33,110 nt of DNA from Leptolyngbya sp. SIO4C1 (GTDB lineage: Bacteria; Cyanobacteriota; Cyanobacteriia; Phormidesmidales; Phormidesmidaceae). Made by a program: the position numbers and the translations under genes. Positions 25,153 to 33,110 of the stretch are shown one piece after another (the stretch's first letter is position 1; the number at the start of each line of letters is the position of its first letter). The notes beneath the pieces were generated by a model, which was not told where the DNA came from, ran no database searches, and worked only from the letters and a program-made list of their open reading frames with translations. The stretch spans positions 1 through 33,110 of the forward strand of contig JAAHIA010000008.1 of the NCBI GenBank assembly GCA_010671975.1. The letters are read 5' to 3'.

Positions 25153-26940
25153 CTAGAAAGGAACATCTGGGCCAGACTGGGAAGATTTAGGGGCAGTGTC
25201 TGCAGCGCCCTCAGTAGAATCTTCTAAGCTGACTATCTGACCGTTGAAGAACTGAGCAAAGCTTTTAACGCTGCGCTCAAACTCGCTATCAATTGCCATG
25301 GTCAGAGTTTCTTCAGGGGCGTCCACGGCAGGTGATGCAGTCTCTGCCGCCGGAGCAGGATCAGCTTCAGTCGGCACAGGCATCATAGCAGTCGGCACAG
25401 CGGCCGGTACTGCTTCAGCTGGGTCAGCCGCAATCACTTCTAGGGCGACCCGCAGCTTGTGACCAAACACAGCCGCGAAAGCGGCTTCTAGGTTGGGCAC
25501 CCGATCTTGAGCTAGCTTATACAGGCGATCTGACTTAAAGCCGACGCGGGCTTCTGCGCCATCTAGCGCTAGCAGCTTACCTTGCTGCCTCATCAGCATG
25601 CGGGTGGCGCGAGAGCTAAGTTTGGCCAGCACCTGCAGCCAGATGTCTTCGATACTCTTGCTGGCAGCCACGGGGGCCGGGGCAGATGCAGCTGGCCGAT
25701 CGGCCGGTGGTGCAGCTGATTCTGGCTCTTGTTTAGGTGGTGAGGCAGCAGGCGGCGCCGATTTCGGCGGGGCCGGCGCCGGTGAAGGCGAGCCTGAGTT
25801 GGCAGGATGAGCGATCGCACTGGTCTCACCCAGCTGCTCAGCCGCACCTAGCGCAGTAGGCAGCAGCCCCATCAGCGTAATTTCCAACCACAGGCGCGGC
25901 TGCGTCGTATTTTTAATTTGCACTTCAGCCGCGCGCAAATGCTGCTGGCTGGTCAACAATAGCGGAATAGACAGCGCCTCAGCCAAGCGACCCATGTCAG
26001 CCCAAGTTGGCGGCGTGACAGCCACCAGATCTTGCCGGTGCGGTGCCGTTTTAGCAATCAGCAAATCGCGGTAAAAGCCCACGAGACTCTGCAGCACAAT
26101 CAGCGGTTCACGACCGCGATCCATCAGGTGCCTGGCGCGCTCTAGCAGCTGTGAGCTATCGTCTGCGGCAATCGCGCGCACGAGGGCCAGCAGATCACGC
26201 TCTGGCACGGCCCCGACTAGATCCCAAACGCGCTCTACCGTAATTTCGCCCTCGAGCAGCCCTAGCTGATCGAGCAGGCTTTCAGCATCGCGCAGACCGC
26301 CTTGCGAAATCTGCGCCACCAGCTGCACCGCATCCGGCGCGATCGCAATCGCTTCTTTTTCAGCAATCAGGGTGAGATGCTGCACCATATCCGCTAGCGG
26401 AATGCGGCGAAAGTCAAAGCGCTGGCAGCGAGAAATAATGGTTGGCAGCACGCGCTGCGGATCGGTAGTTGCCAAAACAAACACTACTCGCTCTGGCGGC
26501 TCTTCCAGCGTTTTTAGCAGCGCGTTGAACGCAGCGGTGCTGAGCATGTGTACTTCATCAAGAACATACAGCTTGTAGCGACACTGCACCGGGGCAAACT
26601 GGGCCCGCTCAATCAGCTCTCGAATATTATCGACGCCAGTATTGCTCGCCGCGTCGATTTCGACGATGTCAAGCGCGGCCCCTTCGGCAATTTCGCGACA
26701 GACCTGGCAGCGGCCGCAGGGTTCTGGGGTGGGGCTGCTGGCCTGCAGACAGTTGAGCGATTTGGCTAAGATTCTGGCGCTAGAGGTTTTACCGGTGCCT
26801 CTCGGGCCGCAGAATAGGTAGGCTGGCGCTATTCGATTTTGACGCAGCGCGTTAGCCAGCGTTGTTGCGATCGCGGCTTGCCCCACCAGCTGCGCAAACG
26901 TTTGTGGACGGTATTTATGATGTAGGGGTTCATAGTCCAT
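25153..26940 (-). CDS. dnaX: DNA polymerase III subunit gamma/tau
   Basis: 595 aa; YEPLHHKYRPQTFAQLVGQ, AYLFCGPRGTGKTSSARILAKSLNC, zinc-binding Cys cluster, YKLYVLDEVHMLSTAAFNALLKTLEEPPERVVFVLATTDPQRVLPTIISRCQRFDF; Pro/Ala-rich linker. No intein. Confidence 0.97.
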   Translation of the reverse strand: MDYEPLHHKYRPQTFAQLVGQAAIATTLANALRQNRIAPAYLFCGPRGTGKTSSARILAKSLNCLQASSPTPEPCGRCQVCREIAEGAALDIVEIDAASNTGVDNIRELIERAQFAPVQCRYKLYVLDEVHMLSTAAFNALLKTLEEPPERVVFVLATTDPQRVLPTIISRCQRFDFRRIPLADMVQHLTLIAEKEAIAIAPDAVQLVAQISQGGLRDAESLLDQLGLLEGEITVERVWDLVGAVPERDLLALVRAIAADDSSQLLERARHLMDRGREPLIVLQSLVGFYRDLLIAKTAPHRQDLVAVTPPTWADMGRLAEALSIPLLLTSQQHLRAAEVQIKNTTQPRLWLEITLMGLLPTALGAAEQLGETSAIAHPANSGSPSPAPAPPKSAPPAASPPKQEPESAAPPADRPAASAPAPVAASKSIEDIWLQVLAKLSSRATRMLMRQQGKLLALDGAEARVGFKSDRLYKLAQDRVPNLEAAFAAVFGHKLRVALEVIAADPAEAVPAAVPTAMMPVPTEADPAPAAETASPAVDAPEETLTMAIDSEFERSVKSFAQFFNGQIVSLEDSTEGAADTAPKSSQSGPDVPF

Positions 26941-27045
26941 AGGAACTACGATAGCGTCTCAGCTTTGCAATTGCGCACAGGCCCGAGAATTAACCAGCTC
27001 AAGATCTAGTCGGCTTGACAGGCGGCTCTCAGGCCCCTAGCCCCC

Positions 27046-27360
27046 TTAAGAGAGTAATAGATCTAGCACAAACGTGTCGGCATCGTGAATCGACTGCTGG
27101 CGCTGCAGCCGTAGCTGCGCTGCCGTTGGCTGCGACTGTGAACCGCTGGCGGCATAGCCATTGACATAGGCATCAACCAGGCGATCAAACAGCGGCCTGA
27201 GCGCAGCGGATAGCTCCTGACGAATCTCTGCTTGCGTAGCATAGCAGTCGACAAACTGCCCCATCGCTTGAATTAGCTGCGTATTCTCACATTGGCTCAT
27301 AGCATGGCGCTGCTGCAGCGCTGCCCAGCAGGCTTCAAACGCTTCAATTCCGGTTAGCAT
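27046..27360 (-). CDS. Hypothetical protein downstream of gvpF/L-like gene
   Basis: About 104 aa from ATG at 27360 (ORF extends to 27423): MLTGIEAFEACWAALQQRHAMSQCENTQLIQAMGQFVDCYATQAEIRQELSAALRPLFDRLVDAYVNGYA. No family recognised. Confidence 0.55.
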   Translation of the reverse strand: MLTGIEAFEACWAALQQRHAMSQCENTQLIQAMGQFVDCYATQAEIRQELSAALRPLFDRLVDAYVNGYAASGSQSQPTAAQLRLQRQQSIHDADTFVLDLLLS

Positions 27361-27497
27361 ACGGTCTTTATAAATAAAGGCGAATAGCAATAGCGGGGCA
27401 GCCGGCGGGGCGATTACGGCCATAGCTACGTATTCTGCCGCTGTTCATCAGCGTCCGGAAAAGCGTCTGAAAAAATGTTTCAGCGGCTCAGCAGCGC

Positions 27498-28145
27498 TCA
27501 GTTAGCAAAATGATAGGGTGGGCGCGCTTCGCTGAGGCTAATGTCCCAGAGCGGATAGGTGACCTGCCAGGCTTCCACCGTCTGCTGCAGCCCGGCTGAC
27601 GATTGCTCGGTAAGCAGATAGGCCCGACAGGCTGACGTCTCTGAGGATGACTCAAACTGAACGGCTAGAAAAGTTTGCCGCAGCGCGTCCTGCAGCTGCG
27701 TTAGCTGCTGCTCAGCTGGCGCTGCTTGATCGGTCGGCAAGACAAGCGGCGCTAGCTTTAAGCAATATTCTGCTTTACCTACCAGCGACTGCAGCCGCGC
27801 TTGATAGTCAGTCGCATGGCTTTGCAGGTGCGATCGCAGCGCTGCCTCAGACACAAACTGTGTGCCAAATCGTAGCGGCAGTAGCGTCAAGGTTTCAAAC
27901 AGATCGCAAATCACCCGATCGTGGTTAACCACCGCTGTCACGAGCTGAGCATCGTCTTGCTGCATGGCTGTCAAATCAATGTCGGCTTCAATCACTGCCC
28001 CCACCCTGCCCTGGCTGACTAAGCGCACCGTTTGATACAGCCCCGGCGGCAGCCAGTCCAAGTCTGAATTGCCCAAGACTGCACCGTCTAAGGCTGCATC
28101 GTCACCCGGCAGCAAACAAAAAGCATAGAGATAGATAGCAGGCAT
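27498..28145 (-). CDS. GvpL/GvpF family gas-vesicle-related protein
   Basis: 215 aa; IYLYAFCLLP, AVVNHDRVICDLFETLTLLPLRFGTQFVSEAALRSHLQSHATDYQARLQSLVGKAEYCLKLAP is GvpF/L-like. Confidence 0.82.
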   Translation of the reverse strand: MPAIYLYAFCLLPGDDAALDGAVLGNSDLDWLPPGLYQTVRLVSQGRVGAVIEADIDLTAMQQDDAQLVTAVVNHDRVICDLFETLTLLPLRFGTQFVSEAALRSHLQSHATDYQARLQSLVGKAEYCLKLAPLVLPTDQAAPAEQQLTQLQDALRQTFLAVQFESSSETSACRAYLLTEQSSAGLQQTVEAWQVTYPLWDISLSEARPPYHFAN

Positions 28146-28165
28146 CTCTTGAATAAATCATCAGC

Positions 28166-28627
28166 TTAGCGGCGCATCGACAGCGGCAGCCACCGCCTTA
28201 CCTGCTTACACAGATGCACCTCTTTGCCGCCGCTGCTCCAGCGCACTTCATCAAAAATTTGGTACAGAATAAACAGCCCGCGACCGCATTCGTTAGTAGG
28301 CACCTCAACCTCAGCTTCAAAGTTAGCATCAGCCGCCAGGTGACACTGCGCCGGAAAGGGAAACCCGCTCCCCTGATCGGTAATTACCCACCAGTAGGCG
28401 GTCCCCGTTCTGATGTACTGTACCGAAATAGTTTTACGCGGGTCTAGCTGATTACCATGCTTAGCGGCATTTACCAGCGCCTCTTGCAGCCCCAGGCGCA
28501 GCTCATCTCGAAGGTCAGTTGGCGTGTGTCCTAAAAGCGTGTCAAGCACTGGATGCAAGTACAAAGTTGACGCAAAACTTAAGCTGCCCCACTTTGCTTT
28601 GGGAGAAGGCGGCGCAATACCAACCAC
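28166..28627 (-). CDS. ATP-binding protein, anti-sigma (RsbW-like) HATPase_c family
   Basis: 153 aa; LRLGLQEALVNAAKHGNQLDPRKTISVQYIRTGTAYWWVITDQGSGFPF...NECGRGLFILYQIFDEVRW (N, G1, G2 box pattern). Confidence 0.88.
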   Translation of the reverse strand: MVGIAPPSPKAKWGSLSFASTLYLHPVLDTLLGHTPTDLRDELRLGLQEALVNAAKHGNQLDPRKTISVQYIRTGTAYWWVITDQGSGFPFPAQCHLAADANFEAEVEVPTNECGRGLFILYQIFDEVRWSSGGKEVHLCKQVRRWLPLSMRR

Positions 28628-28935
28628 TGAGCGTTACCCCCGATTCACATCTCTAAGTTGACTTCTGAGTTGACTGCAGACTAACTTCAGGCGCGATTCA
28701 GTTAAAACACGCCCCAGCACGGTTCATTTGCAATTTATCTAACAACTAAAACTATCCTAAGCAAATTCTACCGAAACAGCCTCTGTACAAAAGTGATATT
28801 TATGACAGACGCTGACCCAGCACGCTCGCTACGGTCCTTGCGTAGAAAACCTAAAACGGGTTTTGGTGCTGCCCCTGCTTACGATTGTACCAAATCCGCA
28901 TAAAGTCGCACACAAGCGCCCTCTAGCCAAGCAGC

Positions 28936-29601
28936 TTACGCCGCATCTAGATGAACCTGTGCGGCTTCCGCCACGATCGGCGAATCATCGTTAGTCATCT
29001 GCTCTAAAGCCGAACGCGCGGCTTCATCTTCGTATTGGCTAAGCGCCTGCACCAACCTGTGGCGCGTCTGCCAGTCGGGATGGTCAGTGAATGGCAGCAG
29101 CAGCTCAACAGCGCGGTTGTCACCGAGCTCACCTAGCGCCCCAATAGCGCTGAGGACCACGATACCGTTATCCGAGCTTAGAGCGCTCTGCAGCAGGTCA
29201 AACGCTCGGGGCTCTCCAAGTTCGCCTAAGCAAGCAATCACGCTCATCTGCACCAGCCATTCAGACGTTTGCTCATAAACCCGAGCGAGATCGTCATAGG
29301 CTGTCGTCAGATGCAGCGCCCCGATTGAATCTGCGGCGGCCGCCTGCACATCGGCTTCTGGATCGTTGAGTAGCGCTTCTCGCAGTAGGCGAAGCGCTGT
29401 CGCCTCATCCTGATGGCCAATAGACGAGAGTAGGCTGACGGCAGCGTAGCGCACTCGGGCGCTGCTATCTTGTATCACCAGCTGCACTAGCTTGAACGCC
29501 ACCGCCGGGTCCAGCTCCCGCAGCTGGTTCACTGCCGTGAGCCGATGCCCTAGATTCTCTGATTGCAGCTGCTGCTCAAGCTGCTCGTAAGCACTGTCCA
29601 T
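28936..29601 (-). CDS. HEAT-repeat protein
   Basis: 221 aa; repeated DSSARVRYAAVSLLSSIG / DPEADVQAAAADSIGAL / GEPRAFDLLQSAL / HPDWQTRHRLVQALSQY. Confidence 0.88.
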   Translation of the reverse strand: MDSAYEQLEQQLQSENLGHRLTAVNQLRELDPAVAFKLVQLVIQDSSARVRYAAVSLLSSIGHQDEATALRLLREALLNDPEADVQAAAADSIGALHLTTAYDDLARVYEQTSEWLVQMSVIACLGELGEPRAFDLLQSALSSDNGIVVLSAIGALGELGDNRAVELLLPFTDHPDWQTRHRLVQALSQYEDEAARSALEQMTNDDSPIVAEAAQVHLDAA

Positions 29602-29733
29602 GTTTTACCGTGTCTATACGATTGAATCTTTGCTTCACGCCGCTAGAGCGATCATCCATGCTCTAGCCTAGCAGCGCTCTCGCAATCCCCAAAATACTGA
29701 TAGGTAGAGATATGCACAGCAGTGCAGCAGCGT

Positions 29734-30213
29734 TTATAGCGGTGCGCCCTGTCCATAGCTGCTAGCCATCTCGCGAACGATATCGCCTCTTGTCAAAATA
29801 CCAACTACCTTGTCATTCTCATCGACGACAATCAGACGGCGAACTTGCTCATCGTGCATGATTTGGGCTGCTTTTTTTAAGTCGCCCTTGGCCCCAATGG
29901 TGTGCGCCTTATGGGACATAACATCGGCAACGGTTTGACCCAGCGCTTTGTGCAGCTCTTGATTATAGCGACCTGGATTGGTGAGGTAGATCACGCTGTC
30001 TAGCAGCATGATATAGGCCGGTAAAGTCGCGCCGCTAGCCTGCCACATGAGATCTGTCTCAGACAGTTCACCCACCGCCTTGCCATCGCTATCAACAACC
30101 GGTAGACCGCTGATGCGGTTGTCTGCCAAAAGCTGAATGGCTTCCTTCAGGGGCGTGTCTGGCATTGCCACTAAAGGATCTGAGGTCATAATCTCTGCAA
30201 CCGTTTTGGCCAT
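29734..30213 (-). CDS. CBS-domain pair protein
   Basis: 159 aa; VAEIMTSDPLVAMPDTPLKEAIQLLADNRISGLPVVDSDGKAVGELSETDLM and VADVMSHKAHTIGAKGDLKKAAQIMHDEQVRRLIVVDENDKVVGILTRGDIVR. Confidence 0.95.
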   Translation of the reverse strand: MAKTVAEIMTSDPLVAMPDTPLKEAIQLLADNRISGLPVVDSDGKAVGELSETDLMWQASGATLPAYIMLLDSVIYLTNPGRYNQELHKALGQTVADVMSHKAHTIGAKGDLKKAAQIMHDEQVRRLIVVDENDKVVGILTRGDIVREMASSYGQGAPL

Positions 30214-30416
30214 GCGTTTTTTCTCAACACGGTGAATAGATCTACGTTATCTATTATCTACGTCTATTGTAAAAACCAATGAAACGGCACCGCCAGTCAT
30301 TCATAGGTTGTTACACAGCTTTAGACAACCGCTGAGTGGGAGCATGGCGACTGAGAGCCCCGGCTGAGACTCACCGACGCGGCCCCTCAGCCAGATTAGC
30401 AAACACAGCCTAGGAA

Positions 30417-31154
30417 TCAAGCTGGAAAGGACTGCACAACGCCACGTGCGCTAATGGTCAGTTTGCCAGGCTGCACCTGCAGTTCGTGCAGCTTTAGAGC
30501 CATACCGTCTAGCTCAAAATTTTTCAAATTGAGCAGCGCCTGAGCACTGTCTAGAATTGCGGCAGTCAGCTCGTTCTCAGCGTCGGTGTCGTTCTCATAG
30601 GTCACCTGTTCTAGCACAATCTGCTGCCCATCTTCACCAATTGCCGGCACGGCCGTGAAGGCAACCTGACGCTGCTCGTTCAAATCCACGAGATCAACGG
30701 CTGCTTGCAAATGCGCTTTACCTTCTCCGGGTAGCTGAAACTGAATCTGACGCGGCTGAGCAGCGGTAGTCTGTCCGTTAATTTCCAAAGGGATAGACGC
30801 CAGCTTTTGTCGCAGATAGTCTGAATTAAATGCGCGGGTGATATCTGCTTCAGTCAGCGTCATCTCTGCCTGCGCTTCGGCTGTCTGCTCGAGTTCAATA
30901 TTGCCGAAAGCCGCTTGAAAAGGATCGATTGAAACTGTGCCTGTTTTTACCTGCAGTTTTTCAGTTCGCAAGTCGTCCTGCATTGCCAGCCCTTTGCCTT
31001 CGATGGTGACTGACTCAACTTCGCCGCCGACTATCTTTTGAGGTGAGGTACGCACATCTACATCGAGGTCCTCTGCTGCTTCGAGCTGTGACTTGAGCCC
31101 TACTTCGGCGGCTTTGCTAATGGCCTGCTCACCGATATCTTGATTGCCAGACAT
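30417..31154 (-). CDS. DUF2993 domain-containing protein
   Basis: 245 aa; GEQAISKAAEVGLKSQLEAAEDLDVDVRTSPQKIVGGEVESVTIEGKGLAMQDDLRTEKLQVKTGTVSIDPFQAAFGNIELEQTAEAQAEMTLTEADITRAFNS. Confidence 0.88.
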   Translation of the reverse strand: MSGNQDIGEQAISKAAEVGLKSQLEAAEDLDVDVRTSPQKIVGGEVESVTIEGKGLAMQDDLRTEKLQVKTGTVSIDPFQAAFGNIELEQTAEAQAEMTLTEADITRAFNSDYLRQKLASIPLEINGQTTAAQPRQIQFQLPGEGKAHLQAAVDLVDLNEQRQVAFTAVPAIGEDGQQIVLEQVTYENDTDAENELTAAILDSAQALLNLKNFELDGMALKLHELQVQPGKLTISARGVVQSFPA

Positions 31155-31386
31155 ATTTCTTTGTCCTACTGTGTTGATGCCCTCAATCTAAGAAAGGCGT
31201 GACGGCGATATACTCTTTCCTCTGAAGGAAAAAACAGCATCAGCAAGATAGAGAATCGCCGCTGGTGGCAGCAGACTGACGCTGATGACTCAGGCTATGT
31301 CAGGCTCGCGGTCGATTTATCTATCGGTGTTTTAATCTAGACTTATAGACTAGGTCAATTTGAAACGCCGCCGCCGCGTAAGTGCA

Positions 31387-32934
31387 ATGCCTTCACAGCA
31401 GCCCGATATTATTTTTTTGGTCCTTGATACCCAGCGAGCCGATCGGCTGTCTTGCTATGGTTACGATCAGCTCACTTCGCCGCATATCGATGCATTTGCG
31501 GCTGGCTCAACGCTGTTTAGAAATGCGATCGCACCCGCCCAGTGGACCATTCCTTCGCACGCTTCGATGTTTACCGGGCTCTACCCGTCGCAGCATCAGA
31601 TGCTGCAGTCTTACTCCGTGATGCCGCCGCATGTGCAAACGCTAGCTGAGCGGCTGCTAGCAGGCGGTTACTACACGGCTGCCTTTTGCAATAACCCGCT
31701 GGTTGGGGTGATCAACAACGGCCTGCGACGCGGCTTTCATAGCTTTTTGAACTACAGCGGCTTGATGAGTTCGCGGCCCAATCAAGCCGGTGCGTCACCC
31801 AGCTTCTTAGATCGCTACCGGCAGCTGTTTAAGCGGCTAGTGGCCGGCATTTTGAACCGGGTGCAGGATGCCTTTGCCCGCTCCGACTGGCTGCTGTCGC
31901 TGTCATTTACACCGCTGATGGTGCCCTTGTGGCAAACGGCGCTGAGCTTTAAAGGCAATACCCGTAAATCACTCGAAGACGCGGCCAAGCTGCATCTTCA
32001 GCGGCAGGGCGTCGCGCCCGATCAGCCAGTTTTTACTTTTATCAACCTGATGGGCGTCCACATGCCCTACCATCCGCCGCGCGAACAGATTGAAAAATTT
32101 GCCCCGCACGTGCTTCAAGATCGCGATGCCCAAAGCTACCTACGCCGGTTCAACAGCGATGTTTACGGCTGGCTAGCGCCGCTGATGGGGTCACTAGACG
32201 AGCAGCAAAAGGCCACGCTAGACGGTATGTACGATGCTGAGGTGGCGGCTCAAGACGCCCAAGTGGGAGCCTTTTTAGACAAACTGCAGCAGGCAGGCCG
32301 GCTCGATAATACGGTGGTGATCATCTGCGCCGATCACGGCGAGCATTTGGGCGAAAAGCAGCTGATTGGCCACAGCCTGTCTATTTATAACGAGCTGATT
32401 CAGGTGCCGCTGATTATTCACGACTCGCAAAATCGGCTGGTGCGTGAGACGGTGCGTGAGGATGTGGTCTCAACCCGCTGCCTATTCCATACGGTACTTT
32501 CGCTGGCGGGGCTAGCAACCGAGGCTGAAGCCGAGCTGAGCCTAGAGCAGGTCGGCACCACGGCCTCGGATAGCGTCTTTGCTGAAGCCGTGACGCCGCA
32601 GAACGTGCTGAACCTGATTCAGCGACGGCAGCCCGAACTGGTGCGATCGCGCGCCTGCGATCAGGCCCGCCGCGCCGTTTGGCTCGGGCACCACAAGCTA
32701 ATTGAAACCGGCAATGCCTCACTTGAGCTGTACGACGTCGCAGAAGACCCGCAGGAAAACCTAGACCTGAGCGAAATTTTTCCAGAAATGGTGGAATCGC
32801 TGCAGGCATCGCTAGCTGCGTTTGGCACCGATGCTGCCGCGCATGAGCGCGTTTTCTCAGACGCCCGCGCCTCCGGTTTCGATGACCCCGACGTTCGCCG
32901 CCGCCTGCAAGATTTGGGCTATTTAGAGGACTAA
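31387..32934 (+). CDS. Sulfatase-like hydrolase/transferase (alkaline phosphatase superfamily)
   Basis: PDIIFLVLDTQRADRLSCYGY, QWTIPSHASMFTGLYPSQHQM, VVIICADHGEHLGEKQLIGHSLSIYNELIQVPLIIHD. ATG at 31387 preferred; ORF opens at 31360 (TTG). Confidence 0.88.
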   Translation: MPSQQPDIIFLVLDTQRADRLSCYGYDQLTSPHIDAFAAGSTLFRNAIAPAQWTIPSHASMFTGLYPSQHQMLQSYSVMPPHVQTLAERLLAGGYYTAAFCNNPLVGVINNGLRRGFHSFLNYSGLMSSRPNQAGASPSFLDRYRQLFKRLVAGILNRVQDAFARSDWLLSLSFTPLMVPLWQTALSFKGNTRKSLEDAAKLHLQRQGVAPDQPVFTFINLMGVHMPYHPPREQIEKFAPHVLQDRDAQSYLRRFNSDVYGWLAPLMGSLDEQQKATLDGMYDAEVAAQDAQVGAFLDKLQQAGRLDNTVVIICADHGEHLGEKQLIGHSLSIYNELIQVPLIIHDSQNRLVRETVREDVVSTRCLFHTVLSLAGLATEAEAELSLEQVGTTASDSVFAEAVTPQNVLNLIQRRQPELVRSRACDQARRAVWLGHHKLIETGNASLELYDVAEDPQENLDLSEIFPEMVESLQASLAAFGTDAAAHERVFSDARASGFDDPDVRRRLQDLGYLED

Positions 32935-32935
32935 G

Positions 32936-32993
32936 CTTCCCCCCTACCCCCCTCACCTTCCTCATCCCCATACCCCTACATCCCCACACACCA
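32936..32993. repeat. 58-nt G-free C-rich low-complexity spacer between sulfatase-like gene and lgt
   Basis: CTTCCCCCCTACCCCCCTCACCTTCCTCATCCCCATACCCCTACATCCCCACACACCA: no G on + strand; complement carries runs of G4, G4, G4, G6, G6. Confidence 0.8.
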
Positions 32994-33012
32994 GGCACGG
33001 CCCCTACGCGCT

Positions 33013-33110
33013 ATGTACCCTCCCGTTGACCCAACTATCTTTGAAATTGGCCCGTTTGCGCTGCGCTGGTATGGCCTACTGATGGCGGCTGCCGTACTGG
33101 TCGGTTCGTG
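33013..33110 (+). CDS. lgt: Prolipoprotein diacylglyceryl transferase, N-terminal part (runs off right edge)
   Basis: Translation from ATG 33013: [32 protein letters not shown], the conserved Lgt N-terminus. Confidence 0.93.
   Translation, partial: MYPPVDPTIFEIGPFALRWYGLLMAAAVLVGS

Noticed and set aside
25153-26940. Possible intein in dnaX (known in some cyanobacteria)
   Set aside because: The P-loop and DEVH motifs are contiguous and the 595-aa protein reads without an insertion.
32414-32998. 194-aa minus-strand ORF antisense to the sulfatase-like gene
   Set aside because: Arg/Ala-rich shadow ORF starting in the C-rich spacer; no plausible domain.
1-33110. Abundant GCGATCGC octamers as a novel repeat
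   Set aside because: This is the known HIP1 motif of many cyanobacteria; only the paired palindrome at 22947-22974 seemed worth reporting.

Overview
The window is a chromosomal segment that looks cyanobacterial: GCGATCGC (HIP1) octamers recur throughout, and several families are cyanobacteria-typical (CRR6, CruF/CruG, DUF6816, DUF1400, DUF3727). It encodes about 33 genes, nearly all housekeeping or cyanobacterial-core. Left block (minus strand): proB (partial), yqeG, mltG, DUF3727, ruvX, a GNAT-like gene and a CofE-like gene. Then come cruF-cruG, crr6, wecB, a TIGR00725/LOG-like gene, a DUF1400 hydrolase, a pentapeptide-repeat gene, ilvD, a YHS lipoprotein, a GAF/PAS gene, DUF6816, SRPBCC, malic enzyme, a PTPS-related membrane protein, a glutathione peroxidase, a flavin reductase and a MIF-like gene. 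Right block: dnaX, an orphan GvpF/L, an anti-sigma-like ATPase, a HEAT-repeat gene, a CBS gene, DUF2993, a sulfatase-like gene and lgt (partial). I found no tRNA, rRNA, CRISPR array or transposon. The strongest unexplained signal lies in the gene-poor stretch 23889-25152. Three non-coding plus-strand units occur in tandem there. Each has four TTTAC-like boxes at exactly 11/10/11-bp spacing, a -10-like TASAKT hexamer exactly 24 bp after the A of box 4, and a downstream intrinsic-terminator hairpin. Two terminators are homologous with a compensatory base-pair change, and two predicted 5' ends share CCTGAAMA at identical spacing. I interpret them as a mosaic family of co-regulated small RNAs, possibly under an OmpR/PhoB-type regulator such as RpaB (HLR1-like boxes). 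All family calls come from reading the translations; no database search was run.
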